DNA from: Anaerolineaceae bacterium
GTDB taxonomy: Bacteria > Chloroflexota > Anaerolineae > Anaerolineales > Anaerolineaceae
Direction of reading: 5' to 3'
Length of the DNA stretch: 64,000 nucleotides
Assembly (NCBI GenBank): GCA_016841445.1
Contig: JAENZD010000002.1
Location: 186,001 to 250,000, forward strand
The stretch's first letter is position 1. Every line of letters starts with the position of its first letter. Below, piece after piece: positions 17,587 through 27,233 of the stretch. The notes below the pieces were generated by a model that saw nothing but the letters and a program-made list of their open reading frames with translations, was not told where the DNA came from and searched no databases. Made by a program: the position numbers and the translations under genes.

Positions 17587-18984
17587 ATGGCTAAAACCAA
17601 GACACGTTATGTCTGCCAGGAATGCGGTCGGAGTTCACCGAAAGCCCTGGGTCGCTGTCCCCAATGTGGTGCCTGGGATAGCATGGTTGAAGAGATCGTA
17701 GAAGCAAACACATCCGCTCAGAGCCGTGGAAGTTTTCACGGCCTGGGCGGTTTTTCGACTCCAAAACGTCTCAGTGAAATAGAAGGCGATAGTGATGAAC
17801 GTATCCACGTCCCAATGATGGAATTCTCGCGTGTTTTGGGTGGGGGTGTTGTACCAGGCTCGATCGTTTTGATCGGCGGTGACCCGGGGATTGGTAAATC
17901 GACATTAATGCTGCAGATGACCATGAAGATGGCTGGCAGCAACCGTGTATTGTATGTTTCAGGTGAGGAATCAGAGCGTCAGATCAAGATGCGAGCATTG
18001 AGGCTCCTGCGAGGGGCGGATGGGGAGCTGGACAGCTTGCCAGACGAACTCTATCTCGTTACCGAAACCAACCTCGATGCTATTATTGAGCACATCCATG
18101 CTGTCAAACCTGATTTGCTGGTCGTTGATTCGATCCAAACGGTTTACCGGCCTGATCTGGAATCCAGCGCCGGATCGGTTACCCAGGTGCGTGAGAGTGC
18201 CTCGAAATTGCGAGAACTGGCCAAGACATCCGGGATTGCAGTTTTCGTGATCGGGCATGTTACCAAGAAAGGGACGATCGCCGGGCCGCGTGTGCTGGAA
18301 CATATCGTGGATACCGTCCTTTACCTCGAAGGCGACCGTTTCCAGGCTTACCGCTTGCTTCGTTCAGTGAAGAACCGCTTTGGCGCTACATCTGAAGTAG
18401 GTGTATTTGAGATGCAGGAGCGGGGAATGGTCGAGATCAGCAACCCCTCCGAGGCCTTCCTGGCTGAAAGAATGGTGAATGCGCCAGGCTCCGCCATTGC
18501 CGTCACCATGGAAGGTACCCGCCCTCTTCTGGTTGAGATCCAGGGTCTGACCACCCACACCAATTTTGGGAATCCCCGCCGGACACCCAATGGGATCGAT
18601 TTTAACCGTTTACTTTTGATCACTGCTGTGCTTACCCGCCGTTTGAATGTTCGACTCTCGGAGCAAGATGTGTTTGTGAACGTGGTGGGGGGATTGCGGG
18701 TTGATGAGCCTGCTGCGGATTTAGCAGTTGCTGCCGCAATCACTTCGTCCATGCGCGACCAACCCATTCGGGCAGACCTGGCATTGATCGGCGAGCTGGG
18801 GCTTTCAGGTGAACTGCGAATGGTTGGGCAGATCGATGCCCGTCTGCGTGAGGCTGCCAGCCTTGGCTTTAAAAAGGTGATCGTGCCGCGCCGTTTACAG
18901 CGCAAAGAAGGTTGGCCGAGCGGCATTGAAATCCAGGAAGCTCGTTCACTTCAAGAAGCTTTAAAATTTGCATTGATCGAGTGA
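17587..18984 (+). CDS. radA: DNA repair protein RadA (Sms)
   Basis: RecA-related branch-migration ATPase acting in recombination intermediates; 465 residues, typical. The N-terminal zinc finger has C10, C13, C24 and C27; Walker A is GGDPGIGKST at 97-106; the RadA-specific KNRFG motif is at 262-266; the C-terminal third is the Lon-protease-like domain (GGLRVDEPAADLAVAAAI). The start codon is three bases past the clpC stop, so the two are probably one transcript. Confidence 0.96.
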   Translation: MAKTKTRYVCQECGRSSPKALGRCPQCGAWDSMVEEIVEANTSAQSRGSFHGLGGFSTPKRLSEIEGDSDERIHVPMMEFSRVLGGGVVPGSIVLIGGDPGIGKSTLMLQMTMKMAGSNRVLYVSGEESERQIKMRALRLLRGADGELDSLPDELYLVTETNLDAIIEHIHAVKPDLLVVDSIQTVYRPDLESSAGSVTQVRESASKLRELAKTSGIAVFVIGHVTKKGTIAGPRVLEHIVDTVLYLEGDRFQAYRLLRSVKNRFGATSEVGVFEMQERGMVEISNPSEAFLAERMVNAPGSAIAVTMEGTRPLLVEIQGLTTHTNFGNPRRTPNGIDFNRLLLITAVLTRRLNVRLSEQDVFVNVVGGLRVDEPAADLAVAAAITSSMRDQPIRADLALIGELGLSGELRMVGQIDARLREAASLGFKKVIVPRRLQRKEGWPSGIEIQEARSLQEALKFALIE

Positions 18985-19055
18985 CCCGATAATATTAAAC
19001 AAGGTTTTGTTCATCATCAATCGTTTTTGATGAAAAATAGAAAACAGGATGTTCT

Positions 19056-19568
19056 ATGAGTAATTCAATTTGCAAAGATAATCCAATCTCTCGAATCAAG
19101 CGTAACCATGGGTTGGAGCATGCCACACTGCATGTGTTGGGAAGGAAGTTCCCCAAAACATCTTTTGGTGGGATTTCCACGCCGCTTGGATTTACGATCA
19201 TTGGCGATGTCTCCACAGAAGATGTGGCTGAGGCTGCCATTGAAGCCCTGAAAAGGCTGCGGGCTGGCGAAGCGGATCTTGCCATGCATGACAATTGTGG
19301 AACGAACTATGCGGTGATTGGTGCTTTTGTTGGGATGTTTGCCTGGTTAGGTACGATTGGCTCCGATAAGAAATTCTCAAAGAAGTTGGAGCGTCTCCCA
19401 CTGGTCATGTTATTGGCAGTGATTGGATTCATCCTCGCAAGACCGCTGGGTCCCATGGTTCAAAAACAACTCACCACCTCCGGTCAACCTGGGGCACTAG
19501 AACTAGAAAAAGTGGAAACTTCTGTTCGCGCTGGGCTGCACTTACATCGTGTGATTACCAGGGGCTAA
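19056..19568 (+). CDS. Membrane protein with HGLEHAT motif (possibly DUF6391)
   Basis: A 170-residue protein with an N-terminal cytosolic part containing RNHGLEHATLHVL and MHDNCGTNY, followed by two hydrophobic segments (YAVIGAFVGMFAWLG and LPLVMLLAVIGFILA). The conserved-looking His/Glu pair suggests metal binding or a heme/quinone-type role, but no function is known to me; assignment to DUF6391 is from memory and tentative. AGGATG upstream supports the ATG. It lies between radA and holA with small gaps and is probably cotranscribed with holA (seven-base gap). Confidence 0.65.
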   Translation: MSNSICKDNPISRIKRNHGLEHATLHVLGRKFPKTSFGGISTPLGFTIIGDVSTEDVAEAAIEALKRLRAGEADLAMHDNCGTNYAVIGAFVGMFAWLGTIGSDKKFSKKLERLPLVMLLAVIGFILARPLGPMVQKQLTTSGQPGALELEKVETSVRAGLHLHRVITRG

Positions 19569-19575
19569 ATAGCTT

Positions 19576-20613
19576 ATGCCTGAAGAAAAGCCGATTGTTT
19601 ACATCCTGCGCGGTGATGACCAAGAGGCCATAGAGGGTCATATCCAGACTTTTTACGAAAGCCTGGGTTCCCCGGATATGGCAGATATGAACACATCCCA
19701 TCTGGAGGGGAATTCGTATTCGCTTAATGACCTGCGGTCAGCAGCTTTGGCGCTGCCATTTTTAACCGAGCGTCGCCTGGTGATCGTTGAGGACGCAATA
19801 AAACCCTATGCCGGTAATGGGAAACAAAAAATACGCCAGGAGTTTCTAACATTATTAGACTCCTTACCCCCCTCAACAGGTCTTGTTTTAGTTGTCCAGG
19901 ATTTTATGAAATACAACAGCAAGACAAAAGGATGGGATTGGTCTTCAGTGCACGACCAGCACTGGCTGATCAAGTGGTCAAAAAATGCGGGCACCCGTGC
20001 AATTGTGATCGATTGTCCATTACCTCGCGGTCGAGATATGGAAAATTGGATCAAAAATAAGACGGTAGATCTGGGTGGCGCAATCTCGCCGCAAGCCGCA
20101 AATAAGCTGTCTGACTTCGTTGGCAGCAATACCTTGCGCGCATCACAGGAGATCACCAAGCTCCTGACCTACGTCAATTTTGCGCGTCCAATTGAGCATG
20201 ATGATGTGGAGCAGTTGACGACAGAAGACAGGGAAAGCGATATTTTTGAACTGGTAGATGCGATCGGCCGTCGCGATGGCGCGAAAGCGCTCGAAATGCT
20301 GCATTTACTGCTCGAGGTCAGTGATGTGATCCCGATTTTCTCGATGATTACCCGTCAGTTCCGCCTGCTGCTGCAGACAAAAGAGATCACCGTCGGCGGT
20401 GGGAATGAGCACAATGTGGCCCAACGCCTCCATCTTCACCCTTTTGTCGCTCGCAAATTGGTTGAGCAAGGAAATAAATTTGACCTGGCTGGTTTAGAGA
20501 CGATCTATCATCGCTTATTGGAGATCGATGTTGATCATAAAACAGGGGGGATGCCGGGGGATATGGCTTTAGATGTGTTAATCGCCCAACTGACGGAAGG
20601 TCTCGTTTACTAA
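19576..20613 (+). CDS. holA: DNA polymerase III subunit delta (HolA)
   Basis: Clamp-loader delta subunit, which opens the beta clamp. The 345 residues match family length. Features: N-terminal YILRGDDQEAIEGH, the LPFLTERRLVIVED segment containing the clamp-interacting LPF, and C-terminal helical domain (GGMPGDMALDVLIAQL). It lacks a functional P-loop, as expected for delta. The delta' partner is holB at 1005. Confidence 0.92.
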   Translation: MPEEKPIVYILRGDDQEAIEGHIQTFYESLGSPDMADMNTSHLEGNSYSLNDLRSAALALPFLTERRLVIVEDAIKPYAGNGKQKIRQEFLTLLDSLPPSTGLVLVVQDFMKYNSKTKGWDWSSVHDQHWLIKWSKNAGTRAIVIDCPLPRGRDMENWIKNKTVDLGGAISPQAANKLSDFVGSNTLRASQEITKLLTYVNFARPIEHDDVEQLTTEDRESDIFELVDAIGRRDGAKALEMLHLLLEVSDVIPIFSMITRQFRLLLQTKEITVGGGNEHNVAQRLHLHPFVARKLVEQGNKFDLAGLETIYHRLLEIDVDHKTGGMPGDMALDVLIAQLTEGLVY

Positions 20614-20797
20614 AACACGGCCACAAAATAACCCATTTTGTCCTTAGTCTGGTCATCATTTCATTTCGATCTGTTTCTAAATCCTTTCAGAAGAAAGCGC
20701 AAATATCGAGATTTTCGATTCTCCGTAATTGCCACTGCGAAGCAAAGTTCCAGGGTTTAACATGCTGCCAAATTGAAAAGATTATAGGTGGAATTGG

Positions 20798-20803
20798 TAT
20801 AAT
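20798..20803 (+). promoter_or_regulatory. -10 box of the EEP hydrolase gene
   Basis: Perfect TATAAT with TTGAAA (20773-20778) 19 bases upstream. The leader to the ATG at 20866 would be about 55 bases. Confidence 0.45.
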
Positions 20804-20865
20804 AAAAAAGAAGAGACAATAAAAAATAAGTCAGAAAACTTTAAGAAAGGTGAAAGGTTGCATCA

Positions 20866-21762
20866 ATGGACCTCCGGGTTGGAACCATAAATATCGGTGG
20901 GGGAGAGAAATCCTTCGAGGAGTTTCCCCAGGCTACCCAAAAAACTCGCCAGGAAGCTTTAGCAATGCTGGTTAACAGGATAGATGCGACCCTGTTATGC
21001 CTCCAGGAGGTTTCTAAATACATCGATTCAGATGGGCTGACACATAACTTAATGGACGGCATAACTCAGGGGGGAAAATACAATTATTCTTTTTATGGAA
21101 AAACAGTTTCAATGGAAACCCACATGCAGGTCAAAAAAGATGTGATGGTGAAAGGAGTTTTCAATGATTGGTGGGATTGGTCCAAGGGAAACGCCATCCA
21201 CGCTAAAATCCCCTTTTCGCGCTTGAGCGATCCCTCGCAACCGGGAACGCCACGGAATATCCCCATTTATCAACCCCCGGTTTACGAAGGGACACGCAAT
21301 ACGGAGCCGCGCTATGTACTTCTGAGCCGGCTCAAACAAGCCCCGTATCCATTTATTGCAACACTGCACCTGACTACACTGGTGGATGAACGCCATCCGC
21401 AAGCACAACCCGACCAGGTTGAGAAGGCCAGAGACCTGCGTCGACAGCAGCTGGAAAAATTTATTAATCTGGTAAAAGTCAATATCCTTGACAAGGGATT
21501 GCCCCTGATCCTGACTGGTGATTTCAACGCATCTTCAGATGAGGCATGTATCAAAGAAATGCTGGTATCAAAAAATGGGTTCAAACGCTTAGTTCCGGAG
21601 GAAGATGGTCCCAGTCATGCTGAATCCAAGAATCCAATTGATCATATTTTGTTTTTCCCCGAAAAACGTCTATTACAGTATCATTGCTGGATTGAAACGA
21701 ATGGGCTCAGCCGGAAAGCTTCAGATCATTTGCCTGTTGTCGCGGATCTGACGATAGAATAA
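20866..21762 (+). CDS. Endonuclease/exonuclease/phosphatase (EEP) family hydrolase
   Basis: A 298-residue EEP-superfamily metal-dependent phosphoesterase. Motifs: LCLQEV (catalytic Glu), LTGDFNASSDE (Asp/Asn), PIDHILF and the final SDHLPVVADL (Asp-His). No signal peptide, so cytosolic. Substrate could be nucleic acid, inositol phosphate or a sphingolipid-like ester; nothing in the neighbourhood decides. It stands alone with its own promoter-like sequence. Confidence 0.85.
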   Translation: MDLRVGTINIGGGEKSFEEFPQATQKTRQEALAMLVNRIDATLLCLQEVSKYIDSDGLTHNLMDGITQGGKYNYSFYGKTVSMETHMQVKKDVMVKGVFNDWWDWSKGNAIHAKIPFSRLSDPSQPGTPRNIPIYQPPVYEGTRNTEPRYVLLSRLKQAPYPFIATLHLTTLVDERHPQAQPDQVEKARDLRRQQLEKFINLVKVNILDKGLPLILTGDFNASSDEACIKEMLVSKNGFKRLVPEEDGPSHAESKNPIDHILFFPEKRLLQYHCWIETNGLSRKASDHLPVVADLTIE

Positions 21763-21860
21763 TAAAATTGGATTGGTCACATTATAATATTTGGATGAGA
21801 AACGATAATATCTGATATCGGATCATTCAACTGAAATTTTAGATGGGAGCATCGAAATTA

Positions 21861-23336
21861 ATGTCTGAAAAGAATAAAAGGCAATATTTTGGAACAGATG
21901 GCGTTAGAGGGCATGTCGGAAATTCACCCCTTGTACCGGAGTTTGTTCTTAAATTAGGTTATGCAGCAGGCCAGGTCCTCTCCAAAACGGCTTTGCATCC
22001 CACTTTTGTGATTGGCCGTGACACACGCCAATCAGGCCAGATGCTGCAAAGTGCCCTGACGGCAGGAATGCTGGCCAGTGGTGCAAGTGTTGTTGACCTG
22101 GGCGTAATGACCACTCCGGGTGTGGCTTTTATGGTGCAGCAGATGGGGGCACAAGCTGGGGTGGTGATCTCCGCTTCGCATAACCCGGTGGATGAAAATG
22201 GCATCAAATTTTTCAATTCAAGTGCAATGAAGTTAGGTGATGATATCGAGCTTGAGATTGAATCCTTGTTGAATGAACGGATTGATTTGCAGGGTGCCAA
22301 CGCGGGTCAATTTGGGCGTCATATCAATGGCACAGAACTGCGAGAGCAATATGTTCAAAGCCTGGTTGATGAACACCAGGATTTGACTTTAAAAGGTTTG
22401 AAATTTGTCCTGGACTGCGCCAACGGTGCAGCCTCATGGTATGCACCGGAAGTCTTTTCCAGGTTGGGCGCTGAGGTGGTTGTGATCCACGCCTCTCCCA
22501 CGGGGCGAAATATCAATGAGTTTGCCGGTTCGGAACACGTCCGGCGGGAACCTGGTGATCTGCATGCCTTGATCCAGAAATATGACGCTAATTTCGGGAT
22601 CGTTTTTGATGGCGATGCCGACCGTGTCATTTTCGTGGATGAGAACGGCAATCTGGTGGATGGCGACCACATGCTTGCTATCCTTGCGGATGATCTTATC
22701 TCACAGGATAGGCTGTTGGGAAATACGGTCGTCAGTACATCCATGCGAAATGGGGCATTAGTGAAATATTTTGCTGACCGGCAGATTCACTTCACTGAAA
22801 CCCCTGTTGGCGATAAGTATGTCCTGGCAGAACTTTTAGCACTCATGGATCAGAAGCCGAGCAGCGGCCGGATGGGGCTGGGCGGTGAGCAATCTGGCCA
22901 TATTATTTTGATGGATCAAGCACATAAAACCGGTGATGGGATACGCTCAGCGATATACATGATCCGTGCATTTTTGAACAGTAAGCGTGAAACATTATCT
23001 TCGCTGGCGGAAAGCATTCATAAGTATCCACAAGTGATCGCTTCCGCACGGGTTGCCGAAAAGAAAGATCTGGATCAGCTTGAAAGCGTTAACGCATTAA
23101 AAGAGTCGTTGAAAGATTCGCTGCCTGGATTGACTCGCTTGAACCTGCGTTATTCAGGGACTGAACCGAAGGTCCGTTTGATGCTGGAAGCGGATAACCG
23201 TCATACCGAAGCGGCGTTGGCTGAACAGGCATTTTTGCTTTGCGAGGCTGTTCAAAAAGCCACCGGTACACCCGAGGGAAGTTTCCTCGAGGTGCTGAAC
23301 GTGACCCGGGGAGGTTTGGTAGAACGGGATCAATAA
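21861..23336 (+). CDS. glmM: Phosphoglucosamine mutase GlmM-like phosphohexomutase
   Basis: Alpha-D-phosphohexomutase; interconverts glucosamine-6-P and glucosamine-1-P on the way to UDP-GlcNAc. The N-terminal YFGTDGVRG is the GlmM signature, the phosphoserine is S106 in SASHNP, the metal loop is DGDADR, the sugar-binding loop is GGEQSGH, and the phosphate site is RYSGTEPKVR. Slightly longer than E. coli GlmM. Start at 21861 is preferred because GGGAG lies upstream; an in-frame ATG at 21843 without ribosome site would add six residues. It is followed at once by a second mutase of the same superfamily. Confidence 0.88.
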   Translation: MSEKNKRQYFGTDGVRGHVGNSPLVPEFVLKLGYAAGQVLSKTALHPTFVIGRDTRQSGQMLQSALTAGMLASGASVVDLGVMTTPGVAFMVQQMGAQAGVVISASHNPVDENGIKFFNSSAMKLGDDIELEIESLLNERIDLQGANAGQFGRHINGTELREQYVQSLVDEHQDLTLKGLKFVLDCANGAASWYAPEVFSRLGAEVVVIHASPTGRNINEFAGSEHVRREPGDLHALIQKYDANFGIVFDGDADRVIFVDENGNLVDGDHMLAILADDLISQDRLLGNTVVSTSMRNGALVKYFADRQIHFTETPVGDKYVLAELLALMDQKPSSGRMGLGGEQSGHIILMDQAHKTGDGIRSAIYMIRAFLNSKRETLSSLAESIHKYPQVIASARVAEKKDLDQLESVNALKESLKDSLPGLTRLNLRYSGTEPKVRLMLEADNRHTEAALAEQAFLLCEAVQKATGTPEGSFLEVLNVTRGGLVERDQ

Positions 23337-23414
23337 ATTTTAACCAATTCCCAGAAACTCGCTGGGGTAGAATTTTTAAATCAATAGTATTTGCGACGTG
23401 ATTTGGAGGCTGGA

Positions 23415-25967
23415 ATGGAAAATATTAAGGTTAACCATGACCTTATTGACGTATCACAATTTGGCGCCGTATTTAATGACTTGAACAGAGCTTTGATTAC
23501 AGCAGAGCGTGAAGAAGCGTGGGATTCGGCTGTCGCGGCAATGGATAAATTCCTAGATCAATTGGATGACAAATTTCTTAGCCATTCCGAATTAATTGCG
23601 AATGATCTCAATGAATCTTCCCGGGTTTTCAGTATATTATTGACCCTGATTGCTGTTGGGACCCAATATCGTTTGGAACAATTCATTCCGAAGGATGAGA
23701 CGGGAAAGCAGTTCAGGAAGAAAATTGATGAAATTTATATTCCAACCACAGGCGAGTTGCGGATCAAAGCGATCACTTTAGCAAAGAAATACCTGGGCGC
23801 ACCGGTATTCGACAGCCTCCGGGCTGGGATTGACCAGGAGATACTTCCCCTGCTGGACAGCATGAATTACAAACTGGACCCTGATCGTTGGATACCGTTT
23901 AGAGTCATCCAAATAGGAAATATTTATGAGCGGATGTATGGGTTCAGGCTCCGCACAACAAATCGATCACTGCTCGGGGATGACCAGCGTCTGGGCCTGC
24001 TGCGTTTGATCTATGATCGAAAATACCTCCGTTTTGGGACGTCTGGGGTCAGGGCACGATGGGGGGCTGACTTCACGGAAAGACGTGCCAGGCAGGTCGT
24101 GCAAGCAGTTTGTGATTTCCTGAACGATGATGATATCCCGGCTTATGCGGGTGCTGAGAACTTAGCCGGTAAAAAGATCGTTGTGGGATATGACACCCGT
24201 CGAAATGCTGACCGCGTCGCAGAATGGGCCGCGGAAGTCTGCCTGGCGAACGGGTTTGAGGTCGAGTTATCGGACCGGGACACCCCGACCCCGGCCCTGG
24301 TGTATTACCAGACGGATTACCTCCAACCTGATGAGGTGGCAGGGCTGTTAATTTGCACTGCCAGTCACAACCCACCGGAATGGCAGGGGATCAAGTTCAA
24401 CCCCCGCCTTGGGTACCCCGCGCCAACCGGCGTCACGGATTTCCTTGCCCATCATATTAACGAGCTGCAGTTGGTGGATGCCAACGGAAGGTCCACCAGT
24501 CTTGATGATGCGCGTCAACGCGGACGTTTACGCGGCTTTGACCCATTGGATGATTATGTGAAATGGATCAAGAATAATGGCAAAGGGAATGCCCGTATTC
24601 CGATTGATTTTGACCGGATTCGAACGTTTTTCAGCGACAAGAGTGTGGTGATTGATGAGTTTCACGGTTCCGGCCGCGGCTATTTAACCCGTTTGGTAGG
24701 TGAAGCAGGTGTACGTTATACTGTGATCCATGCACAACGGGACCCTGAACTGACTGGACTGGACTACGCAAACCCGGAGGAACCCTTCATCAACCCCCTG
24801 AAAGAAAAGGTTACTGAAACAGGTGCGCACCTTGGAATGGGGATGGATACCGATGCGGACCGGTACGGGATTGTGGATAAAGGCGGTATATATTTCCGCC
24901 CTAACCAGATATTGCCGATCCTGATTCGTTATTTGGGCATCGAACGCGGGCTGACTGGCCGGGTGATCGCAACCCAAACTGGCTCACCGTTGAATGAGGT
25001 ATTGGCAGGAATGATCCTCGGAAATGAAGAAAATGAACCGGCTGAAGGCGCACTCCCTGGATATGTCAGTCACCCGTTTTATCATATACGGATGGGCACC
25101 CGCGAAGACCGGGTTCTAAAACACGCTTTCATGGTACCGGTCGGGATCAAATATATCGAAGAGATCCGGCGGGTCGACCCGGCTTATCAGGCGCTTAAAC
25201 CCTTACCTGAAGATTGGCGAGATCGCATTTTGATTGGTGGTGAGGAATCGTCAGGGCTGACGAGCCGTGGGCATGTGACGGATAAGGACGGCCCGTGGGC
25301 GAATATCCTGGTGATGGATATGCTGGCCTATTTCGGTACACGTCCTGAGAACCCGCTGACCACGATTGCAGAGATCTGGAAGGATACGGTTCAAATGGAA
25401 GGTTTATGGGAGTCCTTTGGAATTGCCCCGGATGACGACACTTCCAATACTGGCAGAATGGACGTGGATGCACCCCTGGAAGCGAAGGAAGCATTTATCA
25501 ACTATTACCTCGACTTACCCCAGCATTCAAACCACCCAACGGTAGCCGGGATGGACGTCGCATTCCTGGGTGGGATCCGGTATGAAGTTGCAGAAATGCA
25601 GTTAAAGGATGAAGCAGGAGATAACCGCTACCAACTGCGGGTACGGGCTTCGGGTACGGAACCGATCAACCGGATCTATGTTGAAAGCAAGGATACCAGC
25701 CAGGGTAAGGTTATCATGGAAGCAGCATTGGCTAAGCTGGAGGAATTGACCATCGAGGAAATCCGCAAAGCCTACAGCCAATGGCGGTTGGTGGATATGC
25801 TTTCACAAACGCGTTTGTTAGATAAAACCAGGGCGGCTGTGGTTGAAACCATAACAGCCAATGACTGGCATAAGCTGGATGTGACCGATAAACTACAGGA
25901 GAGCATGCAGGTATTGGAGAACCGCAACCGCAAAATTGCCGCCAAATGGTTGGAGGCGCTATCCTGA
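23415..25967 (+). CDS. Large phosphoglucomutase/phosphomannomutase with N-terminal extension
   Basis: An 850-residue alpha-D-phosphohexomutase. The catalytic body starts only at about residue 203 (RFGTSGVR 206-213) and has TASHNP with catalytic S317, the metal loop DTDADR, the sugar loop IGGEESSGL and the phosphate-binding RASGTEPINR. The 205-residue N-terminal part is helical, acidic/basic mixed, and not recognised. It likely interconverts hexose phosphates; the metal loop sequence DTDADR resembles phosphoglucomutase/phosphopentomutase types. The ATG at 23415 follows GGAGG by five bases; a TTG at 23391 is an inferior alternative. It is 78 bases from glmM and probably in the same transcript. 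Confidence 0.87.
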   Translation: MENIKVNHDLIDVSQFGAVFNDLNRALITAEREEAWDSAVAAMDKFLDQLDDKFLSHSELIANDLNESSRVFSILLTLIAVGTQYRLEQFIPKDETGKQFRKKIDEIYIPTTGELRIKAITLAKKYLGAPVFDSLRAGIDQEILPLLDSMNYKLDPDRWIPFRVIQIGNIYERMYGFRLRTTNRSLLGDDQRLGLLRLIYDRKYLRFGTSGVRARWGADFTERRARQVVQAVCDFLNDDDIPAYAGAENLAGKKIVVGYDTRRNADRVAEWAAEVCLANGFEVELSDRDTPTPALVYYQTDYLQPDEVAGLLICTASHNPPEWQGIKFNPRLGYPAPTGVTDFLAHHINELQLVDANGRSTSLDDARQRGRLRGFDPLDDYVKWIKNNGKGNARIPIDFDRIRTFFSDKSVVIDEFHGSGRGYLTRLVGEAGVRYTVIHAQRDPELTGLDYANPEEPFINPLKEKVTETGAHLGMGMDTDADRYGIVDKGGIYFRPNQILPILIRYLGIERGLTGRVIATQTGSPLNEVLAGMILGNEENEPAEGALPGYVSHPFYHIRMGTREDRVLKHAFMVPVGIKYIEEIRRVDPAYQALKPLPEDWRDRILIGGEESSGLTSRGHVTDKDGPWANILVMDMLAYFGTRPENPLTTIAEIWKDTVQMEGLWESFGIAPDDDTSNTGRMDVDAPLEAKEAFINYYLDLPQHSNHPTVAGMDVAFLGGIRYEVAEMQLKDEAGDNRYQLRVRASGTEPINRIYVESKDTSQGKVIMEAALAKLEELTIEEIRKAYSQWRLVDMLSQTRLLDKTRAAVVETITANDWHKLDVTDKLQESMQVLENRNRKIAAKWLEALS

Positions 25968-26129
25968 TCTAACATTTTTCTCGCAATAACGACTGTTGTA
26001 AAAAAATTGGCTTTCGTGCAGGGGTGGAGATCTGTCTCCATCCTTTGTAACACCCTTAAAGATATAAGCTTCTCAACAATTTCGATAGCATCCCACGTGA
26101 GGCATATTTGGGATGATGTGTTCATGATC

Positions 26130-27101
26130 CTATCCGCTCTGATACAACGCAATAATTTGCTGAGCGTAATCCAGCACGCTCATCTTCAATGCTTGGGGCG
26201 CTATCACTCTGACAACTCTGCCGAAACTTAAGATCTGATCCCTTGCAGATTCAAACGTCTCAAACGCTAACCTCAGATGAACCCAGCTATCTCCGGTTTG
26301 TGGCTCAGAGACCTCAATCTGACCTTCAACCTGAGACCCAAACCTGCTTTGCAGCAAAGGTAAAGAATTGGGGGCTGCCTGGATAATCACCTTTAAATCT
26401 GTCAGGAAGCGTTCATATTCCCGGCACCACCCCGCCCAGAACGCAGCCAGATCAAAATCAGCGGGACGAATAAAATGCTCCTCTACAAGCTGCACATCCA
26501 GCAGTTCTGACAGGCGGTGAACAAATATGGATCCGTTCCTGGCATAGACCAGATACCAGCGACCTGCCTTGACCACCAGGCCGTAGGGAGAAACAAGATG
26601 TTTTACTTCGAGGGGCTGCGGTACCCGGTAAAGGATTTGAAGTTTTCGTTGCTCCCAGAGTGCTTTTTGAACCTTTTGCAAGTGAGGCATCCACGTGCTG
26701 GCTTGCTGCCACCAGGTTTGATCAATATGGAAACAACCCTGAATTCTCTCATCATCCAGCCGGCTGTTCTCCGGTAATTCTGCCGAAATTTTTAGCAGAG
26801 CTGCACGCAGCTCATCGCGCATTCCGAGATCGGATAACGGGGCCAGGCTGCCCAGCATCATTAGCGCCCGCAGTTCGTTCTTGCTTAATCCAGTTAACTG
26901 GGTGCGGTAATCTTCCAGCAGGCCATATCCGCCGCCGTGACCCGATTCACTGTAAACCGGTACCCCGGCGATGCAAAGTGCATTGATATCGCGGTAGATG
27001 GTGCGCTCTGAAACTTCCAACGCTTCCGAGAGATCTCGCGCTGTCATTTTCTTGCGGCTTTGGAGAAGAATCAGGATGGATAGCAGACGGTCTGCTCGCA
27101 T
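26130..27101 (-). CDS. YafY/DeoR-type transcriptional regulator with WYL domain
   Basis: A 323-residue regulator with an N-terminal winged helix (MTARDLSEALEVSERTIYRDINAL), a central linker, and a WYL ligand-sensing domain (HLVSPYGLVVKAGRWYLVYA), then the WYL C-terminal extension. It is divergent from the GyrI-like gene across a 132-base region that holds a large dyad, so it probably controls both genes. Its ligand is unknown; WYL domains bind nucleotides or nucleic acid in characterised cases. GGAGG lies five bases before the ATG. Confidence 0.9.
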   Translation of the reverse strand: MRADRLLSILILLQSRKKMTARDLSEALEVSERTIYRDINALCIAGVPVYSESGHGGGYGLLEDYRTQLTGLSKNELRALMMLGSLAPLSDLGMRDELRAALLKISAELPENSRLDDERIQGCFHIDQTWWQQASTWMPHLQKVQKALWEQRKLQILYRVPQPLEVKHLVSPYGLVVKAGRWYLVYARNGSIFVHRLSELLDVQLVEEHFIRPADFDLAAFWAGWCREYERFLTDLKVIIQAAPNSLPLLQSRFGSQVEGQIEVSEPQTGDSWVHLRLAFETFESARDQILSFGRVVRVIAPQALKMSVLDYAQQIIALYQSG

Positions 27102-27133
27102 ATCAACCTCCGTCAGTCATGTTTCTTCTACTA

Positions 27134-27175
27134 TAGCATACTTTACTGACAATAGATGTCAGTGAATCTATGCTA
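27134..27175. promoter_or_regulatory. Large composite dyad operator between WYL regulator and GyrI-like gene
   Basis: Inner perfect inverted repeat ACTGACA (27145-27151) and TGTCAGT (27157-27163) with a five-base spacer, enclosed by outer perfect arms TAGCATA (27134-27140) and TATGCTA (27169-27175). Its place between the divergent genes makes it the likely WYL-regulator operator. Confidence 0.7.
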
Positions 27176-27233
27176 ACCTATGATTATAGGCAAATGAAAA
27201 TGTATCTTACAGAATAAATTAAGGAGAACAATA

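Noticed and set aside
26022-26041. Hairpin after the large phosphohexomutase gene (GGTGGAGA with TCTCCATCC)
   Set aside because: Stem is short with a wobble and no T-run follows; it was not called as a terminator.
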